Of a DNA stretch of 64,000 bases, positions 50,453 to 61,605 are shown one piece after another; position 1 is the first letter of the stretch; each line of letters opens with the position of its first letter. The notes under the pieces are model-generated. The model had not been told where the DNA came from, ran no database searches, and saw only the letters and a program-made list of their open reading frames with translations. Origin of the DNA: Isochrysis galbana (Eukaryota > Haptophyta > Isochrysidales > Isochrysidaceae); the NCBI GenBank assembly GCA_018136815.1, contig CM030932.1:5246407-5310406 (forward strand). The letters are read 5' to 3'. The position numbers were made by a program, and so were the translations under genes.

Positions 50453-52035
50453 ATGGGGCGTCGCCTTCGAGCCCTGGCCTGCTTCTCAATGCTGCTCGCC
50501 GGCGTGGCGGCAGGTGTGGCGGTGCGTGGTGGGCCGAACGGGCTCGTGGTGCTCGGCGAGGCTGAGTGGCGAGCCCGCGCGCAGCAACATGCCGCTCGCG
50601 TCCGCTCGCTCCTCGAGCCAGGCATGCTGCCTCCAGCGCCGCCAAAGCTTACCAAGAAAGGGCTGCCAAGTGCGAGGGCGAGCACGCCGCTCGACGGCTG
50701 GCGACCGCTCGATCCGAACCATCCGGTCTTCAACTTTTTTGAGCAGTACTACGGTATTACCGGCGGGAAGGGCACGCGCCGCCTAGCGCGATGGTCACCG
50801 GAGCTTGCCGAAGGAGCACCCGGAGTCTTCCTCGAAGGTGCGACAGCAGCGGATCTTTGCAACGGTGTTCTGCATATGCGAGGCGCCAGGGTGGTGGAGA
50901 GGCCGCTGGAACTGCAGTGTGGGACCACAACCGGTGGGATATTGTACGAGCCATTCCACTGTCGTCCTGAGAATCTGGACGCGACAGCCTTCCTTTGGTA
51001 CCGGGCGGTCCTGGCGGCAACTCTTGATGCGGAGCCCATCTTGCATTGCTACGGACTTCACGAGTGGGCGATGCAGTACTGGCCTGAGGGTGCGGACCCG
51101 CCGCCCTCAGCCCGTTACCAGGCTAGTGCGATGCCACTACGTGTTAGTCGAGAGACGCTGAACGCGGCAGTCGAGTCTGGTGTCAGCTGTACCCATGTCG
51201 ATGCATTGCGCTTCTTCGCTCCGGCGGCCGCCGGGTTCAATAAGCACGGCGGCCGGCTCGAGAGGACGGACCAGCTTCGGCTGGAGCAGCCCGGATGCGT
51301 GCACGCTCACATGGACCTTCTGAAGGCGGCGATTCGGCTTTCGCCCTGGGTAAGCTTGGCGTGCGAATTCGTGGAAGCTTGCTTGTTTGGTAGCTCAATG
51401 AGTTGGGTGGTTAGCAACGATGAGCTGGGTTGGGGATTTTCAGATCGAGGCCTCGGGAAGACGGCATTTCGGGCATTTATGCCGGGCGCGGAAAGCAGAC
51501 GAGGGTTGGGAAAGTCTTGGCTGGAGTTGCCACGAGGAGTCGTCGTCCATCCACATCCCAGTGCGAAAGAGATGCACCTTGGGGAGTCCCCCTAACCACT
51601 TTGCACTGCCTCCTCTGATCGCAGCTCTCCGCTGAGCTTCTATGTGACTGCCTTGAAATCGCTCTTGAAGCGCGTGCCCTCGACGTTGCCGCCTCGCCCT
51701 ATGATGCATCCGCTTTTGGTCTAGATCCCATCCCGGTGCGCGAAGTTGCGATGTAGAAGCATTTCGCACTTGACGCATCTTGCCAAGGCACCCGGCCTCG
51801 AATGCTTCCAGGACACTCGCAACTCACGCACTCGCGGCTGCTCCTTTACATTGGCATTGCTCGTGTCGTGACATTCAGATTTCTGTTCGTACTCATGTCA
51901 ATGCAGGTCGAACTTGCCTCTGGTCGCTCCCAGTACAAGGAGGAGCAGACAAAGCTTATGCACAAAGCCGCTCCGGTGACACCGCTGGCCACTATGCTTC
52001 TCAGACCCCAGAGGACCACCTCTTCCGCCAGCTAA
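50453..52035 (+). CDS. Protein of the family annotated as 3-methyladenine DNA glycosylase in actinobacteria, three exons
   Basis: Exons 50453-51349, 51625-51735 and 51907-52035 join in phase 0 (GTAAGC, GTGCGC donors; CGCAG and TGCAG acceptors), 378 residues. The first 30 residues (MGRRLRALACFSMLLAGVAA) look like a signal or bipartite targeting peptide. The body follows the actinobacterial pattern: NHPVFNFFEQYYGIT, RLARWSPELAEGAPGVFLEG, ILHCYGLHEWAMQYW, a MPLRVSRETLNAAVESGVSC block, THVDALRFFAPAA, LEQPGCVHAHMDLLKAAIRL, and in exon 2 LLCDCLEIALEARALDVAAS followed by PYDASAFGLDPIPV. The name of the bacterial family is an automatic annotation and, as far as I know, DNA glycosylase activity is not established for it. 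The presence of a likely targeting sequence argues for a role outside the nucleus. Possible horizontal origin, with introns gained later. Confidence 0.7.
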
Positions 52036-52184
52036 GTCAAGATGCCTCCTCGCCGTTCATCTGGTTCACTATCGGGTCCCTGTAACGACCGCTTCGCTCC
52101 CACTTTTTCGCTACTTCATGCTCACTGCTTCCTTTGTGTGCGCCGATTGTCATTGCACTCGCCCCCAACTCATTCATCCGATAG

Positions 52185-52910
52185 GTGCGCTTATCTCTCC
52201 TCACCGCATTCGACGTGTACCTCTCTTCCGCTTTCACCACGTCTGAGTTGCGCCAAGCTGCCGAGTCGCCAAAAGACGAGCGCTTCGCTGTGGCCACTCC
52301 TGCTGGACCGCCATGGCGGCGCTCATTGCTCCCGCCCTCGGGAGCAGGCAACGATTCAGAGCATACCGACGCACAGCCCGCCTTTAACACACGGAGCATT
52401 CGTGCATCTCGGAAACAGAGCACGCGTGGGGGTGCGCCAATCATGCGTCAGACATCCTACAGTGAAAAGCGCCATAGACGGGAGCTCATTGTATCCCCCG
52501 ACTCATGGGTCGAATCGAGCCAGGGTCTAGTTGCTAGTGAAAAGCCTGATCAATCGCCGCCTCACGCGCGGGCGGACCTCGATAGTAGCCGAGAGACGCT
52601 CTCTCCTTGCTATCCAGCCGACGCATTTCTCGCAGGCGCAGCGGCTTCAGCGCTCACCGTTTTCGCATGCGGATATGTACTGGGCTACGATCTCGCCTTC
52701 GAGCCTTCTTATTACCTCACTCTCACTGACTTGCTCAGTGTTGAGCCTAGTTGCAAGGACGTGGCGAGTTTCTCTAGCTTTTGTTGTGGACCTGAGTTGG
52801 GCGCGGCCTGCATGCCGCGCTTCGCGGCCAATGAGGACCTGATAGCTCTCTTTTTCGGAACTTCCAGTACCCAGGGCGGAGAATCCGCCCTTATCGATCT
52901 CGTGGAGTAG
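52185..52910 (+). CDS. Possible single-TM protein, 3' exon of an unresolved gene
   Basis: An acceptor-like CCGATAG precedes an open frame of about 240 codons ending at 52910. The first 130 residues are Ser/Arg/Pro-rich and look disordered. Then DAFLAGAAASALTVFACGYV and LGYDLAF form one hydrophobic segment, followed by a Cys-containing tail (SFCCGPELGAACMPRF). No ATG lies at the start, so a 5' exon is expected but was not found between this frame and the glycosylase-like gene. No family is recognised. Confidence 0.4.
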   Translation: MRLSLLTAFDVYLSSAFTTSELRQAAESPKDERFAVATPAGPPWRRSLLPPSGAGNDSEHTDAQPAFNTRSIRASRKQSTRGGAPIMRQTSYSEKRHRRELIVSPDSWVESSQGLVASEKPDQSPPHARADLDSSRETLSPCYPADAFLAGAAASALTVFACGYVLGYDLAFEPSYYLTLTDLLSVEPSCKDVASFSSFCCGPELGAACMPRFAANEDLIALFFGTSSTQGGESALIDLVE

Positions 52911-53396
52911 GAGCAGCAGTGAGCCGCCACCGGAAGAATTGGTGCCATGATGGGAGCCTGGCCCTGCGACTAACCTTCTATGACCTTTGCCCGTATGCCT
53001 AGTCCAGTACCGCAAGCCCCCGAACACCACAAACGGACCTACATACTAGCTAGCAGCTGATAACGAAGGAACATCTCTCTTCTGACTTGGCTTTCCATCA
53101 AATCCGAACCTTGATTACTCCCACTGCTCATGAGTACACTGCCATCAGAATATGCCACTTGAGGTCCAATTTATTGTTGACCTCTGCACTCCCCCGATAT
53201 TGTTATGAAATGTTGATCAAATTTACGCGGTGCGGCAAGGGGATAGGAAAAAAAACCTGCTAATAATATTCTTACGGCACATGCACATGCGGCCGTGGAC
53301 GGAAGCTTGTTATAATACAGCCATATATCTGCATTGGAATCCTTTTTTTGTCGGGTATAATGCGGGCACATCGTGCGGGTGACGAATTGGACAGAC
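52911..53396. other. Intergenic between convergent genes
   Basis: About 490 bp of mixed, partly AT-rich sequence with no open frame of note. It should contain the 3' ends of the two convergent transcripts. Confidence 0.5.
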
Positions 53397-53879
53397 CTAT
53401 TGGGTCTCGCTGAGGGGCAATGAGGAGGGAAGCAAGCCGGCGGCAGGCGCAGGCGCGGCAGTCTGCACTAGGGACTCGACAGCTTCGTAGTCCGAATTTA
53501 TGTAGGTGTAGCCCGTCGTCTCGCTCTCTTCCCTCACGTAACCGTTCACGAATCGTCTGATGAACGCTGGCGTGAGCGTCCAGTATTGAGTGGTGTCACG
53601 TTTGTTACGACCGTTGCCGATTGGTGTTGTGAGCCGCACAATGTACTTTTTCTCCAAATGCATTTGGTACATTTGCTGGATGATGTAGCTGATCTCATCT
53701 GCGCGGTCAATCACGAATGTGACGCTGCGCGGTGGGGGTTCGGATGCGGAGAGGCCTTGTCGTGCCATCTGTCGCCTCCATTGTCGTTTTTGACGCTCGG
53801 AAGCGCTTCTCGAATCCGAACCGTGGCGGAATTCTGCGGTTTCGGGGGTTTGGGTGAGGGTGGTCTGGCGAAGGCTCAT
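53397..53879 (-). CDS. Unrecognised protein, 160 codons
   Basis: The first ATG of a longer open frame (to 54113) is at 53879: MSLRQTTLTQTPETAEFRHG, then a basic helix (SERQKRQWRRQMARQGLS). A compact domain of about 80 residues follows: RSVTFVIDRADEISYIIQQM, YQMHLEKKYIVRLTTPIGNG, WTLTPAFIRRFVNGYVREES and YTYINSDYEAVESLV. The strand-helix pattern and basic N-terminus would suit a small nucleic-acid-associated or mobile-element protein, but no family is recognised. The upstream part of the frame contains a duplicated RLKNKTRLKNKTR and lies in simple sequence, so it is probably not coding. Confidence 0.4.
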   Translation of the reverse strand: MSLRQTTLTQTPETAEFRHGSDSRSASERQKRQWRRQMARQGLSASEPPPRSVTFVIDRADEISYIIQQMYQMHLEKKYIVRLTTPIGNGRNKRDTTQYWTLTPAFIRRFVNGYVREESETTGYTYINSDYEAVESLVQTAAPAPAAGLLPSSLPLSETQ

Positions 53880-54119
53880 AATGTTTGGTGGGGGTGGGTC
53901 GTCCTCTGATATAGGTCGGAGAAAAAAGTTGCTCGACGTCCCACGGGCGTTTTTGGCTTCGAGGCGAGTTTTATTTTTGAGGCGAGTTTTATTTTTGAGG
54001 CGAGTCAGCTCGCTACCCTCCTCTACCGCTGCCCGCAGAAAAAATTTCTCGCCGTCCGACTGCCCCTTCGAGATCTGGAGGTCCCTGGGGGAGGTCCCTG
54101 GGGAGGTCCCCACGGAAGC

Positions 54120-57100
54120 CGTGCCGGCTGCGCGATGCTAGTGCACGCTGCGCATGGCTACGTGCGCGCTGCGCATGGCTGCGTGCGCGCTGCGTGCAGC
54201 TGTGTGCAGGCAGGCGCAGCTGCGCAAACGGCGAGGAGGGGGGACGGCGCAGACAAAACAGGCAGCGCGCGACTGGAGAGGGATAGGCGCGGCACGGGGC
54301 GGCTGGGCGCGGCTGGTAGGGGGGGCACGGCGAGAAGCGAAGCTATAAACCCGGCGGAAACATGATCAGACCGATGTACATCACGCGTGGCCTGCCGGGC
54401 TGGGCGACCTGCCCTGGCCTGAGGAAGTCCACGGGTCGAATCCGGCCGGAGCAGCTGAGGCGAAATTTTTTTGCCCGATCGGCTGGCGGATGCCGGCTGG
54501 ACACACCCGGTGGGCGGATGCCGGCTGGTCCCATCGAAGGGCCTCTGGCGGGTGCCGGGTGCCGGCTGGACCCATCGGAGGGGCCTACCCCACAAAATCG
54601 CCCACATTGTCTATTCATCCCGAGGGCGAGGACGGCGGCGAGAGCGACATCGAATGAGAGGCGACAGGCGAGGGCGAGCGAGGGGAAAGCTGTGATGACA
54701 GGGGCTGGTGATACATGGTGGGGTCGTACGGCACTTTTGGTCGGAACACACGAGATCGTGACAACAGTCTCCATCGTTTGCACACTCTCCATCCACATCA
54801 CTACATCTGACATTTGTCTAATTGCTTCTTTGTGAGTGAGTACCAATACCACGACGGTGACGACGACGTTTCGTGCGAAAAACGCGATGCGGGTCGCACC
54901 GCTCCCTAGCATACATTTGGGCTAGGACAGGTAGGCGCCTCTTCCCCCGGGTCGACGACGGATGCATGTGGTGCCTTTTTCGCATTGGAGCGACGATATC
55001 CCACCGTCTTTACTCGCGCCCCGCGAAAGGAGCATTCGCCGTTGCTTCGGGCTTGCTTGGTGCGCGTGAACCCGCTGTCGGGTGGGCGCTCGGGCGAGCT
55101 GTGCGACTTTTGGCTTTTGGGTGACCCCCGATTGGCGCGGTCAAGGTGTTGGGAAGCTACGGGAATGTTGTATCCAGGCTCTTTGGCAAGAATGTTTCGG
55201 CCTGAGTACGAGCCTTCTTCGTTATCTACCGTCTTCTAGGTTCGTCGTGGTCGCTCCAGGCGAGTTGATTCGGATTCTCCCTGGGCTCAAGTTCGGGTTC
55301 GCCGATTTTTGTCTCGAAAATCGAAGGAGTTGAGTTTTAATTTATTTACCTGGAATTAACTTGTTGAGGGTGGCTACGAGTCCCTACGAGTCTGACGAAT
55401 TGGGATGGCCCATAGGGCCTAAAGGCAATGAGGAAGGAGGCAGACCGGGGGCAGGCGCGGCGGAGGAGACGACTTCAGAGACGCTGACGGGCCGAGGCCC
55501 GTCAGCAGAGGAAGGCGGGCAGGCGGGCTTGAGCGAGGGCGAGGACGGCGGCGAAAGCGACATCGAGCGAGAGGCGAGAGGCGAGGGTGAGTGAGAGGAG
55601 GGCTGTGTTGGCAGGGGCTGGCGAGGCGAGGAGGGATTGTAGGGTACGAGTATTACGAGAGCGAGAGCGACGAGAGCGAGAGCGACGGATGACGACTGAC
55701 GACAGGACGTCGGACAACGATGCAGAAAACAACAGGATGCACCGACTCACGAACGCACTAGAATCATTCACCCAAACCAAGCAAAACATGAAATAACCGA
55801 GACCCCACATCGCCGGTAACTCAAACACGTCGCGAGAGACAAAGAGAGAGAGCGAGAGAGAGAGAGAGAGAATCCAAAGCGATATGGTCGGAGCGTGTCT
55901 TCGCTTTGGATTTTCCCACCAAGGCAGAAAGTCGAAGAGGAACGTTATGTCGCGCAACCGCGGCGATCACATTGGATACAGATCTAGGGCGGTCAAACAC
56001 GCCTTTTAACTTCTAAGGGTGAAAATTCACCAAGTCAAGATTGAGGTTTTATCACGCGATTTCTAGGGAATTACCCTGGAAATGGGTATATTAGGCAGAA
56101 TCTCATAAGAAATATGCACATTTTCGACGCCATCCAACACACAGACCCAAAAACGTTTTCGCGCTCGTGCGAAATTGACGTCGACCACAAAAGTGCACCA
56201 CAGGTCGCGCTGTGCGACGCGCGCCTGCGTTCCCCGGGCACGGTTACCCCCGGACAGGCAGTACAGAGCCCTGCGCGATCGCACGGCGTCGCCTGCGCCC
56301 TCCACCTCGCCCCTGCTGGCATCTGCTGCCAGCCTCTCGCGCGCGTACAGTGCGCGGCTGGCCGCGAGCCGTCAAAATGACGGTGCTGCGCATGATGGGC
56401 TGGCCCATCACACGCGGCACCGCCTCAGTATGGTGGGAGGGGGTGCCTGCTGGCCTCCTGGCCGCGCAGACCCTCGCCAGAGCCGCCACAGGCCGCGTGC
56501 GAGGCCACTGGCGAGGCCAGCGACCATCGCTGCGGCCGCCATCGCGCGCCGCCGCAGGAGAAAAAGATCAAATTGATTATAGTTTTGCCGAATTATAACT
56601 ATAGTAACTCTAATTTTAGTCTTCATTTCACCAGTCCAACACACATATGAGCACAATACATGACCATCAGCATGCCCAAATGACAATGTTTCGGTAGCCA
56701 ACCAGTCTTACCATATGAGACTGTCGAATCATCGAAAGAAAAGGAGGGGTTGTCTCTCGAAATCGAACGTGAGACGCTCGAAGACACGAGGCTGTCCGTC
56801 AATTCAGCACGTCAATGCGAAAACAAAACTACTTTTTGTGCTCCATGTTGGGATGTTGTGCTATAAAAACGGGCAAACTATTGACTGGCCCGTGCTTGGC
56901 GGGCACGACTTGTGTGTCTCCGAACGTGAATGGCCTTGGAGGTCATCCGTGTGTACAAAAAATTCCAAAAGTTGGCTCAAGATGAGCGCAAAGCAGCCGG
57001 TGTCCAATCGTGATTCACGACACGATTGCCCACAGAAATCGATCGCAACCATCACGCCTGAAGCTTTCAGGCCGGTGCTTGGCTAGATTACATGTTGAAT

Positions 57101-57195
57101 CTACTAGTAGCCAAAAGAACGGGCGGTCTAGAGCTCGAAATTCGCCCTTCTGCCCAATTTTCGAGCCCTCCGTGCGGAGAAAACTTCTCACTTTA
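54120..57195. other. Intergenic, GC-rich, with a short duplicated segment and GA repeats
   Basis: About 3 kb without a convincing gene. GAGGGCGAGGACGGCGGCGA and the following 80 bp near 54625-54715 recur at 55535-55625 as a direct repeat. GA dinucleotides lie at 55840-55870. Frames such as 56063-56600 and 56715-57086 are Arg/Ala-rich or lack any domain. 56570-57195 is more AT-rich and unique. Confidence 0.45.
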
Positions 57196-59986
57196 GACGT
57201 CAAACAAAAAAAAAAACATCTGAAGATTCTGGGCTACACACCTACTGAACTAGGACATTCTCCTGTCACTTTGGACATCGCCCTTCTCTTCCCTTTCCTC
57301 CACTCCCTCCCCTTCCCCCCGTCTTTCCTTTGTCGTCGGTTTCCGGGGTTCGGCCCAGGTGCACTACCTTGGGCCTGGTTCAGAATGTGGGTTCCGGGCA
57401 GGCCTGTTGTTTGTGTTTTCGTGGTCCGTTAGCCGGTGGAGTCCGAGCTGTTGCGTCCTTCCCTCACGGGACCATCGCCGGTGCGTTCCCGTGTACGGTG
57501 CGTGTTCGCCTAGCTCCGGTGGGGTTCGTCCTAAAGGTGTTCCGTCTCGGGCCCCCCGGCTATTATGTACGCCACTCCCAATGAGTTGGCTAGTGCTTGG
57601 ATCTCCAGACTAGGTTCTAGGTTGCCTTTTGTTCCTAATGTGAAAATCGGGTGTATATCTTTCGTGTCGATCCTTTTTTTCGGCTGTCTGCCCATGCCCG
57701 CTTGGGCGGTTCTAGCCGAGTCCGTTGTGTTCGCATAGAGTAGAGCCTTACTTAGTGTTGTGTATCTGTCCAATGTTCTTATCAGCACCGATTCTTCCGA
57801 GAATTCGATACCATCGTAGTGTATTCTGTAGAAGTCTGTTATGATGTATCTCCATGCTAGAGTGTATAGTATAGTAAGTGATCTTGGTGATTCGCCCCTG
57901 GGGTGCATGAAAAGGTTATCGATGATGACCTCCTCTCTGCTTCTATCGTTCCTGGGTACAAATCGCGCGAGCTTGTCGAGCGTCTCCAGTATTTTGACTA
58001 TTCTCGGGCATTCGCCCAGGTGAGTGGAGGACTCATATTCCGCCTTGCACATGCGGCACGTTTTGTCTCTATCTGCGAAGCGGTTGTAGGTACCTATCCG
58101 TCTGTGGGTGAGGTGTTTGAAGTGGAGGTGCGTGTCTCTCGCTGTCATCAGCGGGGAAGTGTATAGTGTGGCCAAGTGTTCCCAGGTGTTTTCGGGTATC
58201 GGTAAACGCTGCGCCCAATTTTCGGGGCCCGTGAGGCGTCTGCGTTTGCCGTCTGCTTTTTGTAGGGCTCGCGTTAGCTGTTCCACTCCCATTTCGTCTA
58301 GCGGCGTGTTTCCGTCCAGCGTATATTCGTCCGCCAGGGGGTACTCGAGCCTCTTGTTGGATTTGTATCCCTCCCCCCATTTTGCCGGTGGGGAGGGGTC
58401 CAGATTTTCGGGGGCATTGGTTAGCCTTTCGCCTATTATGGGTGTACCCAGGTATGAAAGCTCTGCTTCGTGCCATGTGCCTTTGGACTCGACAAAGTAG
58501 TTGCCGTCTCGGCTTATGTGTATCTTCGAGTGGGGTTCTCCGGGGTCTTTGTGCCCCTCGATCTCCCTCTGGGGTGTCGCGGTTTCTCTTTCCGTTGGGT
58601 TTGTTATCGCCGCTAACATCTCCATGGCGTGGTTCACTACCGTGTCCCACGACTCTAAGAATTTGTCTCTCGGGATATATTCTCCCTGAGAGTGTATGTA
58701 TGTATCGTTGTTTTTGAGGTATTGTGAGCACTCCTCTTTGCTTTAGGGCGTTGATGCGTCGAAATCTCTGAATACATTATGCACGGCGTTGCACTCTAAC
58801 TTGTTCCATAACTTCGTCCACGTGGGGTTTAGTTTGGGGCCTGGGTGTGTCGGGCTTCCCCACACGGGTTGCGAGAGTATTCCTTCTCTACTGGTCTTTA
58901 GGGGCGTGAGTTTGAGTTTGCGCGCGTTGCTTAGCGCTTGCTTCCAGAAACTTGGGAGTTTGCTCGTTCCCGTTATCCCGTCTGTCAGCTTGTTTGTAGG
59001 TATCGTCGAGAGGACCGCCGCTCTTCCTAAATTCGTTCGGCAGAACCAAGCGTCGAGCACTTGTTTCCACTGCGCTTGTCGGGCGTCCAAATAGTTGAGT
59101 ATCCATTTGGCTTGGAGTGCCTTGGTGTGGTTGTCCCAATCCAGAAGTCCCAGACCCAGGTGCGGTCCGTCTTTGTAGGCGTTCTTCACTGGCACTTCTG
59201 GGTGCTTTATCCACTGTAGTTTACGTCCGGTTCGCGTGTTCGTCCACATAATCTTGTCGACGGATCTCTTAACCGTTGCGTGGAACGACCTTGGGGCCGC
59301 CAGCGTTTGTAGCCAATATCTGGGGATGGAGTAGATGAGAAAGTTGGCCACTTTTGTTCTGCCGTGTATAGATAGGTTGCTCGTGATCGGAGCGTAAATG
59401 GTAGTCTTTTTTTCTATTTTGTCAGCCAGTTTTCGCCAGAAGCTTTTTATGGCCTGGGGCCCTCCTAGTGGGACTCCTAAGATAGTTGCGTATTCGTTTC
59501 TTTTCAACCATCTGTATCTCTGGAATCTGGTGGGTGGGCGTTTTCTCTTCATAGACCCCATCCTCAGTCCTTCGAATTTTTGATCGTTAGGTTTACCGCA
59601 GGAGGCCGCCGCATATCTCTCTACCCACTTTAGAGAGGGCGGTATCACGGCTGTGTAGGGGCCAGGCCCGGGGGCCATCCCTGATGGATCGTCCAGCTGG
59701 TGTGGTGTGGCTGTGGGGGCTGTGGAGGGTGAGATGTGTGTGCTGCATGCTGGCTGCTGCCAGCATGCAGGCTTTGGTCGCTCTGTTCTTGGTGATGCCG
59801 GGGCGCAGCCCGTTGGCTCCTGTGCCCACCTGGTCGGGCGGGTCGTCTTGACGCGGTCGCTTCGGCGACATGGGGGTGTCCATGAGTGCTTCGTCTATCG
59901 CGGCGAGGGCGGCGGCAGCGAGTGCGGGAGGCGGCGCGCGCTCCATGACCCTATCAGTTTACTGATAGTTGGACGTCAAACAAAAA
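57196..59986 (-). mobile_element. LINE family A deletion derivative with 15-bp target-site duplication
   Basis: GACGTCAAACAAAAA occurs at 57196-57210 and 59972-59986 and bounds the copy (57211-59971). Read on the minus strand it begins with CAACTATCAGTAAACTGATA and an ATG-GAG-CGC start, exactly as in the 44.1-kb copy. It ends with GCCCAGAATCTTCAGATG followed by T. After about 90 N-terminal codons the sequence jumps to the thumb region of the polymerase, so endonuclease and reverse transcriptase fingers/palm are deleted. This is the complement of what the 44.1-kb copy retains. Confidence 0.93.
57531..59678 (-). pseudogene. LINE family A thumb and C-terminal polyprotein, one in-frame stop
   Basis: One reading frame runs from ATG 59678 to 57531, broken only by a TAA at 58743-58745. 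Upstream of the stop: RFQRYRWLKRNEYATILGVP, LGGPQAIKSFWRKLADKIEK, SNLSIHGRTKVANFLIYSIP and YWLQTLAAPRSF, the typical thumb-region layout after the YxDD block of LINE polymerases. Downstream: YFVESKGTWHEAELSYLGTP, KSNKRLEYPLADEYTLDGN, HLHFKHLTHRRIGTYNRF, CRMCKAEYESSTHLGECP and GRQPKKRID. Without the stop this would be about 715 codons. The separate N-terminal frame (59946-59593) is in another phase and reads MERAPPPALAAAALAAIDEA. Confidence 0.8.
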
Positions 59987-61380
59987 GCTATCAATTCCAC
60001 AGTACTGATCGGCCGCGCGCGTCGCGCCGTCGCAGAGCACGCTGCAGGCTAGCTTTAAATTATATTCTAGATTGCTACCAGCCCTATGATGCACGTGAAA
60101 ATCCGAGGAGCCGACGAAAACATAGAGAGAACACCTGCCGCCGATGCTCTGGTTGAGCATTGGTGGCAGGTGTTCTCCCGGCCTCAAAGCGTCGAAAGAC
60201 GAGTCGGGAACCTGCCGTTTGGGGCGGCAAAGGCATTGTAGGTACGGGCTCGGTCGACCTGCGCCAGAGCGGGCGCGATCGGCAGCGCACCTGTCCCGCC
60301 AGCGGCCAACAAACTTTTGTCGACCAGCGAGCAGCGTCGAGCGCCATGGCGTCCTGGTGCTCCAGCTCCTCGTCAGTCGCGAGCCAGAGCGAATCCTGCG
60401 GGGCGAGGGTCGGGACCGTCAAGGATCATCCTTTGACGGCCGAATCGCCCGTGTGCGAGCCGTGTGTGGTGCGCATGTGCATGCGCGGACGTCATCGCTG
60501 GGGCACCAGGGTTTGAAATTTGCTTTATAGGCAATATGGGGCGTCGGACCCCTAATTTAATATATGTCTAGGCACCTTTTATATGAAAGAAACACATCTC
60601 TCAGTGGGAGCGACGTCGAGTTCGGCTCGTGTGAGCCGCCAGAGCGTGTGCAAGGGGGGGGGTCCGACGGGACTTCGCACCGTCTTTTCGGACGAGGATT
60701 CTGAAAAGGCGGGGAGACCCTCCGAGGCGCTCTCGCCGGGGCTTTCCGCTCACGGTCAAAAATGTCGACCCCCCCCCCATATTAATTAGTACTTAAAAGC
60801 CGTGTTTGACCGCCCTAACAGATCGCAGCGAGGTATCCTTGCCCTTGCAATCGAAGAAATCTTGCTGTTGAGCGTGGACCTTCTAGACGTTTCTATCGAG
60901 CAACCCTGAGTAGCAACCAAGGGAGGAGAAAACCAAAAACCAACGGGACCAAGGGCTTTCAGGCAACTTGCATCAAGGGGAAGGATAACCAAAATCCAAA
61001 GCAGCGAATCTAAATCGATCTCCAAGGGGAGATGGCAAACCAAGGACCAAGGAGAAAGATTCCCTCACCCAAGCAGCGAACCTAGATCGATCTCCGAGGG
61101 GAGATGGCAAACCAAACCTGATTGCCCCCAGAAGCAGTTAAAGACACGCGGGGAGATAGCGAATTAAACCTTTTGCGAGGCGCTTGGGAGGAAGAAAGGT
61201 GGGGAAACTTCCCTTCTATTCGAGAGAAAGAGAGAGAGCGCTCCACAACCCTAGATTCTAGGCGTCCACGCGAAGTTTTTGACCGAGAACGAGAACGAGA
61301 GAATTATAACGATAAATACCGAACGAAGAGAAGAGAGAAGCCTAACGAGCGTCGATTCGCGAATGCGACAGAGTCCCAAG
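59987..61380. other. Intergenic, with a strong hairpin and a short tandem duplication
   Basis: A 23-nt inverted repeat with a 5-nt loop lies at 60127-60177. About 61000-61115 contains two copies of a segment reading GATCGATCTCC...GGGGAGATGGCAAACCAA, 73 bp apart. No gene is convincing here; frames at 60144-60530 are Arg/Ser-rich and lack a domain. Confidence 0.5.
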
Positions 61381-61383
61381 TAA

Positions 61384-61605
61384 GCGGTATCTGCTCGCCG
61401 CGCCCTTTCCTACGTCCTCCGTCCCTCCGATTTGCGTTCCGTGCCACTTCCCCGTCCATTTCACATGCCCGTCGTTTGCCCTCCCCGTTCCCCCGATGAG
61501 CCCGTCCCGGGCTCCCTGGGTGAGCCGTGCGCCGTGCGCCGCGCTAGCCGCCGGTGCGCCTCCGCGGCTCGTTTCCGAAGAGGAAACGAGCTTCGCTCCG
61601 ACAGG
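61384..61605 (+). repeat. Dispersed repeat R2, copy 3
   Basis: GCGGTATCTGCTCGCCGCGC to GGAAACGAGCTTCGCTCC, collinear with 3421-3640. It is followed by unique sequence. Confidence 0.75.
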
